Part shown: piece after piece, positions 40,377 through 49,912 of the stretch
Layout: every line of letters begins with the position of its first letter
Numbering within the stretch: position 1 is the first letter of the stretch
Assembly (NCBI RefSeq): GCF_003112575.1
Contig: NZ_BEWC01000001.1
Span: forward strand, 930,001-994,000
Direction of reading: 5' to 3'
From: Streptomyces ardesiacus
GTDB lineage: Bacteria > Actinomycetota > Actinomycetes > Streptomycetales > Streptomycetaceae
DNA: 64,000 bases
Made by a program: the position numbers and the translations under genes
Notes under the pieces: model-generated
What the model was told of the DNA's origin: nothing
The model's database searches: none
Seen by the model: only the letters and a program-made list of their open reading frames with translations

Positions 40377-41024
40377 CTACGAGCCGCCCAGCAGCACCAC
40401 TTCCAGGGTGCGGGGCCCGTGCACCCCCTCGACCCGGTCCAGTTCGATGTCGCTGGTCGCCGACGGTCCGGAGATCCACGTCAACGGGCGGGCCGGGTCG
40501 AGGCGTTCGAGGGCCCGGGGGACCGACGGGACCACCTGGTCCGGCACGCGCACGACGCAGACGTGATGGTCAGGGACCAGGGTGATGCGGCGGCGGCCCT
40601 GGTCGGGGGAGCCGTCCAGGACGATCGTGCCGGTCTCGGCGACGGCCACGGCGCAGCCGGTGACCACACTGTCGACCTCGTCGAGTTCCGGAGCCGTGCT
40701 CGCCGCCAGGTCCTGGACCAGGGTCACGTCGGCGGCCGCCGTCCACTGCGCCGGCAGCCCCGGCGGCACCACCACGGTCCGCGACCCGTGCGCGGACAGG
40801 AGACGGGCGAGCAGCCCGGGCAGCTCCTCCTCCGCGCACCGGTGCACGATCGCCCGGTAGTCCGCCAGGTTCTCGGCGAGCAGGTCCACCGTCTCCGCGA
40901 CGGACCGCTGCCCGTGCTCGCGCAGATAGTCCCGGGCGACGGCCTCCTCGTAGGGCCGTGCGTCGGCCGGCACGTCCGCCAGCGCCCGCCGTACCCGCCC
41001 CAGAACGCGTTCCCTGCTGCTCAC
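40377..41024 (-). CDS. lutC: Lactate utilisation protein LutC (LUD domain, 215 aa)
   Basis: An LUD domain with the usual landmarks: RVVHRCAEEELP-like ADYRAIVHRCAEEEL, a TLVQDLAAS stretch, CAVAVAETGTIVLDGSPDQG and LVPDHHVCVVRVPDQVV. It is the third subunit of the LutABC L-lactate oxidation complex. GTG at 41024 overlaps the lutB stop by four bases (GTGA); longer frames run into lutB. The three genes follow the rhamnose genes on the same strand, which fits L-lactate being made from L-lactaldehyde. Confidence 0.9.
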   Translation of the reverse strand: MSSRERVLGRVRRALADVPADARPYEEAVARDYLREHGQRSVAETVDLLAENLADYRAIVHRCAEEELPGLLARLLSAHGSRTVVVPPGLPAQWTAAADVTLVQDLAASTAPELDEVDSVVTGCAVAVAETGTIVLDGSPDQGRRRITLVPDHHVCVVRVPDQVVPSVPRALERLDPARPLTWISGPSATSDIELDRVEGVHGPRTLEVVLLGGS

Positions 41025-42499
41025 TTCGCCCCGTCCTTTCCGCCGCGCGTGCGCTGCCACCAGTCCCGGAACGGCTCCGCGGGCACCGCCGGCAGGTCCC
41101 GGCTGCCGCTCCACGCCCGCCCGGGACCGGGCAGCGTGCGCGGATGCAGGCGCCGGGTGCGCGAGGCCAGGCGCTGCCCGGCCCGCAGCGCGCCCGGGCG
41201 GGTGAACGCCCACTGCGCCGCCCGCATCGCCGCCCGCTCGGCGGCGTGCCCCTTGGCGGGCTTGAGCACCACCCGGTTGCCGCCCCGGACGGCCGGGCCG
41301 CCCTGCACCACCCGCTCGCGCAGGTGCACCAGCACCTCGGGGATGTCGATGGCGACCGGGCACACCTCGTAGCAGGCCCCGCACAGCGAGGACGCGTACG
41401 GCAGCGAGGCGTCGATCTCACTGCCGGTGCCCCGCAGCTGGGGACTGAGGATGGCGCCGATCGGCCCCGGGTAGACCGAGCCGTAGGCGTGGCCGCCGGC
41501 CCGCTCGTACACCGGGCAGACGTTCAGGCAGGCCGAGCAGCGGATGCAGCGCAGCGCCTGGCGGCCGACCTCGTCCGCGAGGGTGTCGGTGCGTCCGTTG
41601 TCCAGCAGGACCAGGTGGAAGGTGCGCGGGCCGTCCTCGTCGGTGGTGCCGGTCCACATGGACGTGTACGGGTTCATCCGCTCGGCCGTCGAGGAGCGGG
41701 GGAGGGTCTGCAGGAAGACCTCCAGGTCCTGCCACCTCGGCACGATCTTCTCGATGCCGACGACCGAGATCAGCGTCTCGGGCAGGGTCAGGCACATCCG
41801 CCCGTTGCCCTCCGACTCCACGACCACCAGCGTGCCGGTCTCGGCGACGACGAAGTTGGCTCCGGAGATACCGACCTTGGCCCGCAGGAACTTCTCCCGC
41901 AGGTGCAGCCGGGCCGCCTCCGCCAGTTCGGCGGGCGTGTCCGTCAGGTTCTCGGGCGCGGGACGGCCCCACTCGCTCATCTCGGAGCGGAAGATGTCCC
42001 GGATCTCGCCCCGGTTGCGGTGGATGGCGGGCACCAGGATGTGCGAGGGCCGGTCCTTGCCCAACTGCACGATGAGTTCGGCGAGATCGGTCTCGTAGGC
42101 GTGGACGCCCCGCGCCTCCAGGGCCTCGTTGAGGGCGATCTCCTGCGTCGCCATCGACTTGACCTTGACCACCTCCGACTCGCCGGTCTCCTCGACCAGC
42201 CGGGCGACGATCTCGTTCGCCTCGTCCGCGTCGGCGGCCCAGTGCACCGTGCCGCCGGCGGCCGTGACCGCCTCCTCCACCTGCACCAGGTACCGGTCGA
42301 GGTGGCGCAGTGTGTGGTCCTTGATCTGCTTCCCGGCCTCGCGCAGCGCCGCCCAGTCGTCCAGTTCGGCGACCGCGCGGGCCCGCTTGTCCCGGATGGT
42401 GCGGGTGGCGTGGCGGAGGTTGCCGCGCAGCGTCGTGTCGCGCACCGCCTCCCGCGCCGCCCGCGGAAAGGCCGGCATCCCGACGAAGGTCCCGCTCAT
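41021..42499 (-). CDS. lutB: Lactate utilisation iron-sulfur protein LutB (492 aa)
   Basis: The N-terminal LUD region (KVKSMATQEIALNEALEARG; FVVAETGTLVVVESEGNGRM) is followed by two [4Fe-4S] motifs, CIRCSACLNVCPVY and CGACYEVCPVAID. It carries electrons during oxidation of L-lactate to pyruvate with LutA and LutC. Length is that of the family (about 475-490). ATG at 42499 overlaps the lutA stop (ATGA). The C-terminus beyond the second cluster is Arg/Pro-rich. Confidence 0.94.
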   Translation of the reverse strand: MSGTFVGMPAFPRAAREAVRDTTLRGNLRHATRTIRDKRARAVAELDDWAALREAGKQIKDHTLRHLDRYLVQVEEAVTAAGGTVHWAADADEANEIVARLVEETGESEVVKVKSMATQEIALNEALEARGVHAYETDLAELIVQLGKDRPSHILVPAIHRNRGEIRDIFRSEMSEWGRPAPENLTDTPAELAEAARLHLREKFLRAKVGISGANFVVAETGTLVVVESEGNGRMCLTLPETLISVVGIEKIVPRWQDLEVFLQTLPRSSTAERMNPYTSMWTGTTDEDGPRTFHLVLLDNGRTDTLADEVGRQALRCIRCSACLNVCPVYERAGGHAYGSVYPGPIGAILSPQLRGTGSEIDASLPYASSLCGACYEVCPVAIDIPEVLVHLRERVVQGGPAVRGGNRVVLKPAKGHAAERAAMRAAQWAFTRPGALRAGQRLASRTRRLHPRTLPGPGRAWSGSRDLPAVPAEPFRDWWQRTRGGKDGAK

Positions 42500-43251
42500 G
42501 CGGCCACCGCCTCCTCGGTGCTCGCCAGGATCTCCGCGATGTGCACCGGCCGCATGCCCGTGCGCAGCCGGGCCATGGTGCCGCCGATGTGCATCAGACA
42601 GGAGTTGTCGGCCGCGCACAGCACGTCCGCGCCGGTGGACTCGGCGTTGCGCACCTTGTCCGCGCCCATCGCCGCCGACACGTCGGAGTTCTTCACGGCG
42701 AAGGTGCCGCCGAAGCCGCAGCACTCCTCGGCGCCCGGCAGTTCCACCAGTTCCAGCCCCTTCACCGCCTCCAGCAGCCGCCGCGGCCGGTCGCCCAGGC
42801 CGAGGCTGCGCAGCCCGTGGCAGGTCGGGTGGTACGTCACCGTGTGCGGGTAGTACGCCCCCACGTCGGTCACCCCGAGCACGTCCACGAGGAACTCCGT
42901 CAGCTCGTACGTCTTCGGCACCACCGGCGCCAGCACGGCCGCGAGCGTGTCCCCACGCCCTTCCGCCCGCGCCCGCTCGCCCATGCGCGGGTACAGCTCC
43001 CGCACCATCGCGCCGCAGGAGCCCGAGGGCGTCACGATCGCCTCGTAGCCCGCGAAGACGTCGGCGAAGCGCCGGGCCAGCGGCTCGGCCTCGTGCCGGT
43101 AACCGGTGTTGTAGTGCGCCTGCCCGCAACACGTCTGGGCCGTCGGGAAGTCGACCTCGACGCCGAGGCGGGTGAGCAGCCTCACCACGGCGCGGCCGGT
43201 GTCCGGATAGAGCGTGTCGTTGACGCAGGTCAGGAACAGAGCGACACGCAT
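42496..43251 (-). CDS. lutA: Lactate utilisation protein LutA (CCG domains, 251 aa)
   Basis: Two cysteine-rich CCG repeats are seen: the first ends TCCGQAHYNTGY and the second ECCGFGGTFAVK, each binding a non-cubane or [4Fe-4S] cluster. The start reads MRVALFLTCVNDTLYPDTGR, standard for the family, with an AAGGAG upstream. It is the first of three overlapping lut genes and begins 79 bases after the rhamnulokinase stop; a repeat-like gatgaatgatgag sits in that gap. Co-transcription with the rhamnose genes is likely but an own promoter is possible. Confidence 0.94.
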   Translation of the reverse strand: MRVALFLTCVNDTLYPDTGRAVVRLLTRLGVEVDFPTAQTCCGQAHYNTGYRHEAEPLARRFADVFAGYEAIVTPSGSCGAMVRELYPRMGERARAEGRGDTLAAVLAPVVPKTYELTEFLVDVLGVTDVGAYYPHTVTYHPTCHGLRSLGLGDRPRRLLEAVKGLELVELPGAEECCGFGGTFAVKNSDVSAAMGADKVRNAESTGADVLCAADNSCLMHIGGTMARLRTGMRPVHIAEILASTEEAVAA

Positions 43252-43330
43252 CGCGGCTCCTTGTGGCTCGGTCGTCGGATGAATGATGAGTGCAGGCTAG
43301 TCGGCCGATCGGACTGTGGGGAGCCCCGGT

Positions 43331-44782
43331 TCACCGGTCGGCGAGTCGGGCCTCGGCCGCCCGCCAGCGCGCCGTGTCGCCGCGCGGTTCGTAGCGGGCC
43401 GGCGACTGGGTGCGGGCCAGCAGCCGGCGCATCCCGCCGAGGTCGCCGACCAGACCCTGGGCGCGGGCCTGCACCAGGACGTTGCCCAGCGCGGCGGCCT
43501 CGGTCGGCCCCGCCACCACCGGCAGCCCGCAGGCGTCGGCGGTCAACTGGCACAGCAGCGCGTTGCGGGTGCCGCCGCCGACCACGTGCACCACGTCGAC
43601 GGGGTGCCCGGCCAGCCGCTGGGCGTCCGCCACGGCCCTGCGGTGGGCCAGCGCCAGCGAGTCGAGGATGCACCGGGTCACCTCGGCGGGCGTCCCGGGC
43701 ACCGGCTGCCCCGAGTCGCGACAGGCCGCGGCGATCCGCTCCGGCATCCGCCCGGGCGCCAGGAAGGCCGCGTCCCCCGCGTCGACCACCGACCGCAGCG
43801 CCGGCACCCGCGCCGCCTGAGCGAGCAGCCCGCCGAGGTCCGGGTCGCCCCAGGCGCGTACGCACTCCTGGAGCAGCCACAGACCCATGATGTTGCGCAG
43901 GTAGCGGACGGTGCCGTCCAGACCGAGTTCGTTGGTGAAGTTGGCGGCCCGGCTCTCCTCCGTCAGCACCGGTGCGGTCAGTTCCAGGCCGGCCAGCGAC
44001 CAGGTGCCGGTGCAGATGTAGGCGAACCGCTCGTCCACGGCCGGAACGGCGGCCACCGCGGAGGCGGTGTCGTGCGAACCGACCGCCGTCACCGGCACCG
44101 GACCCGTCAGCCCCGTCTCCTCCAGCACCTCGGGCCGCAACAGTCCCGCCGCGTCACCGGGCCTGCGCAGCGGCGCGAACAGGCCGAGGTCGATCCCCAG
44201 CCGGTCCGCCACCTCGCGCGACCAGTCCCGGGTGCGGGGGTCGACGAGCTGGGTGGTGGAGGCGTTGGTCAGCTCCGTGCCCTGCTCGCCGGTCAGCCAG
44301 TACGTCAGCAGGTCCGGGACGAGCAACAGCCGCCGGGCCGCCGCGAACTGGGCCGTGTCCCGGGCGGCGACGAGCTGGTACAGGGTGTTGAAGGGCGCGT
44401 ACTGCAGCCCGGTCGCCGCGTACAGCTCCCCGGCGGGCAGCGAGGCCCACACCTGCTCGGGGACGCCCTCGGTGCGGGCGTCCCGGTAGTGCACGGGGTT
44501 GCCGAGCAGCGCCCCGTCCGCGTCCAGGAGGCCGTAGTCGACGGCCCAGCTGTCCACGCCCACCGAGTCCACCGGCCCGGCCGCCCGCAGCCCGTCCAGC
44601 ACACCGGCGTACAGCGCGAGGACGTCCCAGCGCAGCCCCTCGGGCGTGCGGACGGGCCGGTTCGGGAAGCGGTGCGCCTCGGTCAGCTCCAGCCGGTCGG
44701 GGCCGACGCGGCCGACCATGACGCGCCCGCTGGACGCGCCGAGGTCGACCGCCGCGTACGACCCGGAGTCCCCGGTCCTCAT
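43331..44782 (-). CDS. rhaB: Rhamnulokinase (FGGY family, 483 aa)
   Basis: An FGGY carbohydrate kinase of RhaB type: AAVDLGASSGRVMVGRVGPD at the N-terminal phosphate loop, GVDSWAVDYGLLDADG with the catalytic Asp, NEL/GLDGTVRYLRNIMGLWLL typical of rhamnulokinases, and the C-terminal HVVGGGTRNALLCQL. It makes L-rhamnulose-1-phosphate. ATG at 44782 overlaps the stop of the aldolase/dehydrogenase gene (ATGA). Position inside the rhamnose cluster confirms the substrate. Confidence 0.95.
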   Translation of the reverse strand: MRTGDSGSYAAVDLGASSGRVMVGRVGPDRLELTEAHRFPNRPVRTPEGLRWDVLALYAGVLDGLRAAGPVDSVGVDSWAVDYGLLDADGALLGNPVHYRDARTEGVPEQVWASLPAGELYAATGLQYAPFNTLYQLVAARDTAQFAAARRLLLVPDLLTYWLTGEQGTELTNASTTQLVDPRTRDWSREVADRLGIDLGLFAPLRRPGDAAGLLRPEVLEETGLTGPVPVTAVGSHDTASAVAAVPAVDERFAYICTGTWSLAGLELTAPVLTEESRAANFTNELGLDGTVRYLRNIMGLWLLQECVRAWGDPDLGGLLAQAARVPALRSVVDAGDAAFLAPGRMPERIAAACRDSGQPVPGTPAEVTRCILDSLALAHRRAVADAQRLAGHPVDVVHVVGGGTRNALLCQLTADACGLPVVAGPTEAAALGNVLVQARAQGLVGDLGGMRRLLARTQSPARYEPRGDTARWRAAEARLADR

Positions 44783-46818
44783 CGCAGGAACGCGGCGGCG
44801 ACGCCGGCGTCGACCGGGACGTGCAGGCCGGTGGTGTGGGTCAGGTCGCCCCCGGTCAGCGCGAACACGGCGTTCGCGACGTGCTCGGGCAGCACCTCGC
44901 GCTTGAGCAGCGTCCGCTGGGCGTAGAACTCGCCCAGCTTCTCCTCCGGCACCCCGTACACGGCGGCGCGCTGGGCGCCCCAGCCGCCCGCGAAGATCCC
45001 GGAACCGCGCACCACGCCGTCGGGGTTGACGCCGTTGACCCGGATGCCGTGCTCGCCCAGCTCGGCGGCGAGCAGGCGCACCTGGTGGGCCTGGTCGGCC
45101 TTGGTGGCGGAGTAGGCGATGTTGTTCGGACCGGCGAACACGGCGTTCTTCGACGCGATGTAGACGATGTCGCCGCCCAGCTCCTGCGCCGTCATCACCC
45201 GGGCCGCCTCGCGCGAGACGAGGAAGGAGCCCCGGGCCATGATGTCGTGCTGGAGGTCCCAGTCCTTCGCCGTGGTCTCCAGGAGCGGCTTGGAGACGGA
45301 GATGCCCGCGTTGTTGACCACCAGGTCGACCCCGCCGAAGGCGAGCACGGCCGCCTTGAAGGCGTCGGCGATCTGTTCCTCGGAGGTGACGTCGACGGTC
45401 ACGGCGACGGCCTTGTCGTCCCCGCCCAGCTCTTCGGCGACCTCGGCCGCGTTCTCGGCGTTCAGGTCGGCGACGACGACGCACGCGCCCTCGTCGACCA
45501 GCCGGCGCGCGATCGCCCTGCCGATCCCGCTGCCCGCGCCGGTGACGAGCGCGACGCGGGTGGCCAGCGGCTTTGGCTTCGGCATCCGCTGGAGCTTGGC
45601 CTCCTCCAGCGCCCAGTACTCGATGCGGAACTTCTCCGACTCCTCGATCGGCGCGTACGTCGACACCGCCTCCGCGCCGCGCATCACGTTGATCGCGTTG
45701 ACGTAGAACTCGCCGGCCACGCGCGCGGTCTGCTTGTCCTTGCCGAAGCTGAACATGCCCACGCCCGGCACCAGCACGATCGCCGGGTCCGCGCCGCGCA
45801 TGGCGGGGGAGTCCGGCTCGGCGTGCCGCTCGTAGTAGGCGGCGTACTCCTCGCGGTAGGCCGCGTGCAGCTCCTTGAGCCGGGCGACGGCCTCGTCCAG
45901 CGGCGCCGTCGGCGCCACGTCCAGGACCAGCGGGCGCACCTTCGTCCGCAGGAAGTGGTCCGGGCAGGAGGTGCCGAGCGCGGCGAGCCGCGGGTGCTCG
46001 GCGCGCGCGAGGAAGTCGAGGACGACGTCCGCGTCCGTGAAGTGCCCGACCTGCGCCCGGTCCCGGGACGCCAGACCACGGACGTACGGTGCCAGCGCCG
46101 CCGCCCGCTCCCGGCGCTCGGCCTCGGGCAGGGCCGCGTACCCCTCGATCACCGGACCGAACGGCTCGGCCTTGCCGCGCTCGGCCAGGAAGTCCTCGGC
46201 GGTACGGATGATGTGCAGCGAATGGCGCTCGCACTCCTCGGAGGTGTCGCCCCAGGCGGTGATGCCGTGCCCGCCGAGGACGCAGCCGATCGCCTGCGGG
46301 TTGGCCTCCTTGACGGCCGCGATGTCCAGCCCGAGCTGGAACCCGGGCCGCCGCCACGGCACCCACACCACGGTGTCCCCGAAGCACTCGGCGGTCAGCT
46401 TCTCGCCGTCCGCCGCACAGGCCAGCGCGATCCCGGAGTCCGGGTGCAGGTGGTCCACGTGGGCGGCCTCGACCAGCCCGTGCATCGCCGTGTCGATCGA
46501 GGGCGCGGCACCGCCCTTGCCGTGCAGGCAGTAGTCGAAGGCGGCGACCATCTCGTCCTCGCGCCCGACGCCCGGGTAGACGTCCTTGAGCGCCCGCATC
46601 CGGTCCAGCCGCAGCACCGCGAGTCCCGCCTCGGTGAGCGTCCCGAGGTCCCCGCCGGACCCCTTGACCCACATCAGCTCCACATCACCCCCGGTGACGG
46701 GATCGGTCGCGGTGCCCTTGGCGGACGCGTTGCCGCCGGCGTAGTTGGTGTTGCGCGGATCGGCGCCGAGCCGATGGGAACGGGCGAGGAGGGCGGAGGC
46801 CTCGGGGTGGGATGTCAT
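44779..46818 (-). CDS. rhaEW: Bifunctional rhamnulose-1-phosphate aldolase / L-lactaldehyde dehydrogenase (679 aa)
   Basis: The N-terminal half is a class II aldolase of the araD/fucA fold (NTNYAGGNASAKG; DHLHPDSGIAL with metal His near 123; LGGHGITAWGDT). The C-terminal half is a short-chain dehydrogenase (TGAGSGIGRAIARRL near 426; NNAGIS; catalytic YSATK near 568). The fused enzyme splits rhamnulose-1-phosphate into DHAP and L-lactaldehyde and oxidises the latter to L-lactate with NAD. The downstream lutABC then makes pyruvate. ATG at 46818 follows AAAAGG; the N-terminus of the frame to 46938 is not supported. Confidence 0.95.
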   Translation of the reverse strand: MTSHPEASALLARSHRLGADPRNTNYAGGNASAKGTATDPVTGGDVELMWVKGSGGDLGTLTEAGLAVLRLDRMRALKDVYPGVGREDEMVAAFDYCLHGKGGAAPSIDTAMHGLVEAAHVDHLHPDSGIALACAADGEKLTAECFGDTVVWVPWRRPGFQLGLDIAAVKEANPQAIGCVLGGHGITAWGDTSEECERHSLHIIRTAEDFLAERGKAEPFGPVIEGYAALPEAERRERAAALAPYVRGLASRDRAQVGHFTDADVVLDFLARAEHPRLAALGTSCPDHFLRTKVRPLVLDVAPTAPLDEAVARLKELHAAYREEYAAYYERHAEPDSPAMRGADPAIVLVPGVGMFSFGKDKQTARVAGEFYVNAINVMRGAEAVSTYAPIEESEKFRIEYWALEEAKLQRMPKPKPLATRVALVTGAGSGIGRAIARRLVDEGACVVVADLNAENAAEVAEELGGDDKAVAVTVDVTSEEQIADAFKAAVLAFGGVDLVVNNAGISVSKPLLETTAKDWDLQHDIMARGSFLVSREAARVMTAQELGGDIVYIASKNAVFAGPNNIAYSATKADQAHQVRLLAAELGEHGIRVNGVNPDGVVRGSGIFAGGWGAQRAAVYGVPEEKLGEFYAQRTLLKREVLPEHVANAVFALTGGDLTHTTGLHVPVDAGVAAAFLR

Positions 46819-46956
46819 GACGGAGCCTTTTCGATCGAGGGCGGCGATGCGCCCCTGCGAGGGGCGTGGGGCGGTACTCATGTGCGGCTTCGCCGCGTGG
46901 GCGCGACCAGCCACGTGCGGTCCGCGGTCCGCGGACAACGGAAAACCGGCAGACGC

Positions 46957-48117
46957 CTACGCCCCCCACCCGGCCTGCTCGCCGCCCACCCGCTCGGCCA
47001 CGACCCTCTCGGCCCAACCGGACGCCCGGTACGCCTTCATGGGCTCGGGGTCCAGCCCCGACTCCTCCCGCACCTCCCGGAGAAGCGGACGCACGTCCGA
47101 GTTGTACGCGTCCATCAACACCGCGTTCGCCTCCAGGACGTCCCCGGCGGCCTGCGCCTCGGCCAGGGCCGAAGCGTCGACCAGCAGCGCCTTGGCCGTG
47201 GCCTCCTGCACGTTCATCACGGACCGGATGATCGCCGGGATCTTCGCCTCGATGTTGTGGCACTGGTCGAGCATGAACGCCACGTCGGACGTGAACCCGC
47301 CCCCGCGCACCACCTCGTACATGATGCGGAACAGCTGGAACGGGTCGGCCGCCCCGACCATCAGGTCGTCGTCCGCGTAGAAGCGCGAGTTGAAGTCGAA
47401 CCCGCCGAGCTTCCCCTCCCGCAGCAGCGTCGCCACGATGAACTCGATGTTGGTGCCGGGGGCGTGGTGCCCGGTGTCGACCACGACCTGCGCCTTCTCG
47501 CCCAGCTTCAGGCAGTGGGCGTACGCGGTGCCCCAGTCCGGCACGTCGGTCGTGTAGAACGCCGGCTCGAAGAGCTTGTACTCCAGGAGCATCCGCTGCC
47601 CCTCGCCGAGCCGCTCGTACACCTCGGCCAGCCCTTCGGCGAGTCGGTCCTGCCGGGAGCGGATGTCGTCCTGCCCGGGGTAGTTGGTGCCGTCGGCGAA
47701 CCACAGTTTCAGGTCGCGCGACCCGGTTGCGTCCATGATGTCGACGCACTCCAGCAGGTGGTCGACGGCCTTGCGGCGCACCGCGGCGTCGGGGTGGCAG
47801 ATGCTGCCCAGCTTGTAGTCGTCGTCCTGGAAGGTGTTGGAGTTGATCGCGCCGATCCGCACGCCCCGCTTCTCGGCGTGCGCCGCCAGCGCGCCGTAGT
47901 CCTCGACCCGGTCCCAGGGGATGTGCAGGGCCACGGTCGGGGCCACGCCGGTGAACTCGTGCACCTTCGCCGCGTCGTCCAGCTTCTCGAACGGGTCGCG
48001 CGGAACGCCGGCCTGGGCGAACACCTTGAAGCGGGTGCCCGAGTTGCCGTACGCCCACGACGGCGTCTCGACGGACTGGGTCTTGAGCGCGGCCTTCACC
48101 GCGGCGAGCTCGGTCAC
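46957..48117 (-). CDS. rhaI: L-rhamnose isomerase (386 aa)
   Basis: A TIM-barrel isomerase of the Pseudomonas stutzeri/Streptomyces type: TPSWAYGNSGTRFKVFAQAG at the start, CHPDAAVRRKAVDHLLECVD, metal ligands in VVVDTGHHAPGTNIEFIVA, GGFDFNSRFYADDDLMVGA and AFMLDQCHNIEAKIP. It converts L-rhamnose to L-rhamnulose. GTG at 48117 has AGGAG eight bases upstream; a frame to 48204 would run through the promoter. First gene of the minus-strand catabolic unit, with a LacI-type operator over its transcription start. Confidence 0.96.
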   Translation of the reverse strand: MTELAAVKAALKTQSVETPSWAYGNSGTRFKVFAQAGVPRDPFEKLDDAAKVHEFTGVAPTVALHIPWDRVEDYGALAAHAEKRGVRIGAINSNTFQDDDYKLGSICHPDAAVRRKAVDHLLECVDIMDATGSRDLKLWFADGTNYPGQDDIRSRQDRLAEGLAEVYERLGEGQRMLLEYKLFEPAFYTTDVPDWGTAYAHCLKLGEKAQVVVDTGHHAPGTNIEFIVATLLREGKLGGFDFNSRFYADDDLMVGAADPFQLFRIMYEVVRGGGFTSDVAFMLDQCHNIEAKIPAIIRSVMNVQEATAKALLVDASALAEAQAAGDVLEANAVLMDAYNSDVRPLLREVREESGLDPEPMKAYRASGWAERVVAERVGGEQAGWGA

Positions 48118-48169
48118 TTCGGCGCTCCTGTGGCATCGGGTCGTGGCCCGCTGTGAGCACGACCGTGGA

Positions 48170-48181
48170 TGAAACGATTCA
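48170..48181. promoter_or_regulatory. LacI-type operator over the rhaI transcription start
   Basis: tgaaacgattca is a near-perfect palindrome with the central CG usual for LacI/GalR sites. It begins about eight bases downstream of the rhaI -10 box, so a bound repressor would block initiation or escape. Matches the second site at 48337. Confidence 0.8.
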
Positions 48182-48188
48182 GAACGCG

Positions 48189-48217
48189 AAGTTATGAGCC
48201 CCATGAAGGGGTGTCAA
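48189..48217 (-). promoter_or_regulatory. Promoter of the rhaI-directed operon
   Basis: On the minus strand TTGACA (48212-48217) is followed after 17 bases by TAACTT (48189-48194), close to the principal sigma consensus. It reads toward rhaI, whose start is 72 bases beyond. Confidence 0.8.
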
Positions 48218-48291
48218 CCCTTCGCACGGCTCCGGCACTCCGTGACTCCGTCGTGACCTTTGGAGATCGAAATTTTTTCGACCCGGAACCA

Positions 48292-48321
48292 TTGACGTGA
48301 CATACCCTCGCTGCCTAACGT
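48292..48321 (+). promoter_or_regulatory. Promoter of the rhamnose importer operon
   Basis: TTGACG at 48292-48297 and TAACGT at 48316-48321 are separated by 18 bases. Transcription would begin near 48328, about 67 bases before the ATPase gene. Confidence 0.8.
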
Positions 48322-48336
48322 CCCCGGCAACCGAGT

Positions 48337-48348
48337 TGAAACCTTTCA
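48337..48348. promoter_or_regulatory. LacI-type operator downstream of the importer promoter
   Basis: tgaaacctttca has outer arms tgaaa/tttca identical in layout to the site at 48170. It lies 15 bases after the -10 box, so it would act on the initially transcribed region. Confidence 0.75.
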
Positions 48349-48394
48349 CGACGCCGTGAGGGCCGTCCCGCCGGCGTCGTCGAGGAGCCCCCAA

Positions 48395-49912
48395 ATGACC
48401 CACCCGTCCGACACGGGTTCGGCCCCGGTCCTGGCGCTCAGGGACGTCTCCAAGTCCTTCGGCGCGGTCCGTGCGCTGCGGGACGTCTCCCTGGAGCTGT
48501 TCCCCGGCGAGGTGCACGCCCTCGCCGGCGAGAACGGCGCCGGAAAGTCGACCCTCATCAAGACGCTGGCCGGAGTGCACCGGCCGGACGCCGGCCAGGT
48601 GCTGCTCGACGGCGCACCGGTCGTCTTCCACGGCCCCGGCGACGCCCGCGACGCCGGCATCGCCGTGATCTACCAGGAGCCCACCCTCTTTCCCGACCTG
48701 TCGATCGCCGAGAACATCTTCATGGGCCGCCAGCCGCGCCGCGCCCTCGGCCGCATCGACCACAAGGCCACCCGGGCCGCCACCGCCGACCTGATGCTGC
48801 GCCTCGGCGTCGAACTCGACCCCGACCGGCCCGCGCGCGGACTGTCCATCGCGGACCAGCAGATCGTCGAGATCGCCAAGGCGCTCTCCTTCGACGCCCG
48901 CGTGCTGATCATGGACGAGCCCACCGCCGCCCTCACCGGCAGCGAGGTGGCCCGCCTCTTCGGCGTGGTGCGCACCCTGCGCGACCAGGGCGCCGCGGTG
49001 CTGTTCATCTCCCACCGCCTGGAGGAGATCTTCGGCATCTGCACGCGGGTCACCACCCTGCGCGACGGCGCCTGGATCGCCAGCGAACCCCTGGAGGGCA
49101 TGACCGAGGACGACCTGGTGCGCCGCATGGTCGGCCGCGACCTCGACGAGCTGTACCCCAAGCAGGAGGTCGCGCCCGGCGAGACCGCCCTCAGCGTACG
49201 CAGGCTGACCCGCGAGGGCGTCTTCACCGACGTCTCCTTCGAGGTGCGGCGCGGCGAGATCGTCGCGCTGGCCGGACTGGTCGGCGCCGGACGCACCGAG
49301 GTCGCCCGCGCCGTCTTCGGCGTCGACCGCTGGGACGCCGGGGAGGTCGAGATCGACGGGAAGCCGCTCGTCAACGGCGCCCCCTCCACCGCGATGGCCG
49401 CCGGTCTCGCCCTCGTCCCGGAGGACCGCCGCGCCCAGGGTCTGGTGATGGACATGTCCATCGAGCGCAACATCGGCCTCACCGGCCTGCGCACGACCGT
49501 GCGGGCCGGTCTCGTGGACCGCGGCGCCGAGCGCAGCCGTTCCCTGGACTGGGCGGTCAAGCTCCAGGTCAAGTACGCCCGCATCGCCGACACCGTCGCG
49601 ACCCTCTCCGGCGGCAACCAGCAGAAGGTCGTCCTGGCCAAGTGGCTGGCCACCGGCCCCAAGGTGCTGATCGTCGACGAGCCTACCCGCGGCATCGACG
49701 TCGGCACCAAGGCCGAGGTGCACCGGCTGCTGAGCCGGCTTGCCGCCGACGGCGTGGCCGTCCTGATGATCTCCTCCGACCTGCCCGAGGTCCTCGGCAT
49801 GGCCGACCGCGTCCTGGTGATGCACGAGGGGCGCCTGACCGCCGAGATAGCCCGCACCGACGCCACCGAGGAGACCGTGATGGCCGCAGCCACGGGGAGG
49901 GCCGCCGCATGA
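48395..49912 (+). CDS. rhaT: Rhamnose ABC importer ATP-binding protein (505 aa)
   Basis: Two fused ABC domains, as in all CUT2 sugar importers. The first has Walker [21 protein letters not shown], signature [16 protein letters not shown] and Walker [13 protein letters not shown]. The second has the degenerate Walker [18 protein letters not shown], the motif [11 protein letters not shown], and [19 protein letters not shown] with [13 protein letters not shown]. It energises uptake through the two permeases that follow. ATG at 48395 has GAGGAG seven bases upstream. Symbol follows the rhizobial rhaSTPQ naming and rests on the cluster context. Confidence 0.93.
   Translation: MTHPSDTGSAPVLALRDVSKSFGAVRALRDVSLELFPGEVHALAGENGAGKSTLIKTLAGVHRPDAGQVLLDGAPVVFHGPGDARDAGIAVIYQEPTLFPDLSIAENIFMGRQPRRALGRIDHKATRAATADLMLRLGVELDPDRPARGLSIADQQIVEIAKALSFDARVLIMDEPTAALTGSEVARLFGVVRTLRDQGAAVLFISHRLEEIFGICTRVTTLRDGAWIASEPLEGMTEDDLVRRMVGRDLDELYPKQEVAPGETALSVRRLTREGVFTDVSFEVRRGEIVALAGLVGAGRTEVARAVFGVDRWDAGEVEIDGKPLVNGAPSTAMAAGLALVPEDRRAQGLVMDMSIERNIGLTGLRTTVRAGLVDRGAERSRSLDWAVKLQVKYARIADTVATLSGGNQQKVVLAKWLATGPKVLIVDEPTRGIDVGTKAEVHRLLSRLAADGVAVLMISSDLPEVLGMADRVLVMHEGRLTAEIARTDATEETVMAAATGRAAA

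Noticed and set aside
43331..46672. Minus-strand 1113-codon frame
   Set aside because: Only its last 483 codons are real (rhamnulokinase); the rest is out of frame with the aldolase/dehydrogenase gene.
44821..48156. Plus-strand open frame of 1111 codons
   Set aside because: Antisense to rhaEW and rhaI, whose domains are unmistakable; the translation is low-complexity Gly/Arg/Val/His.
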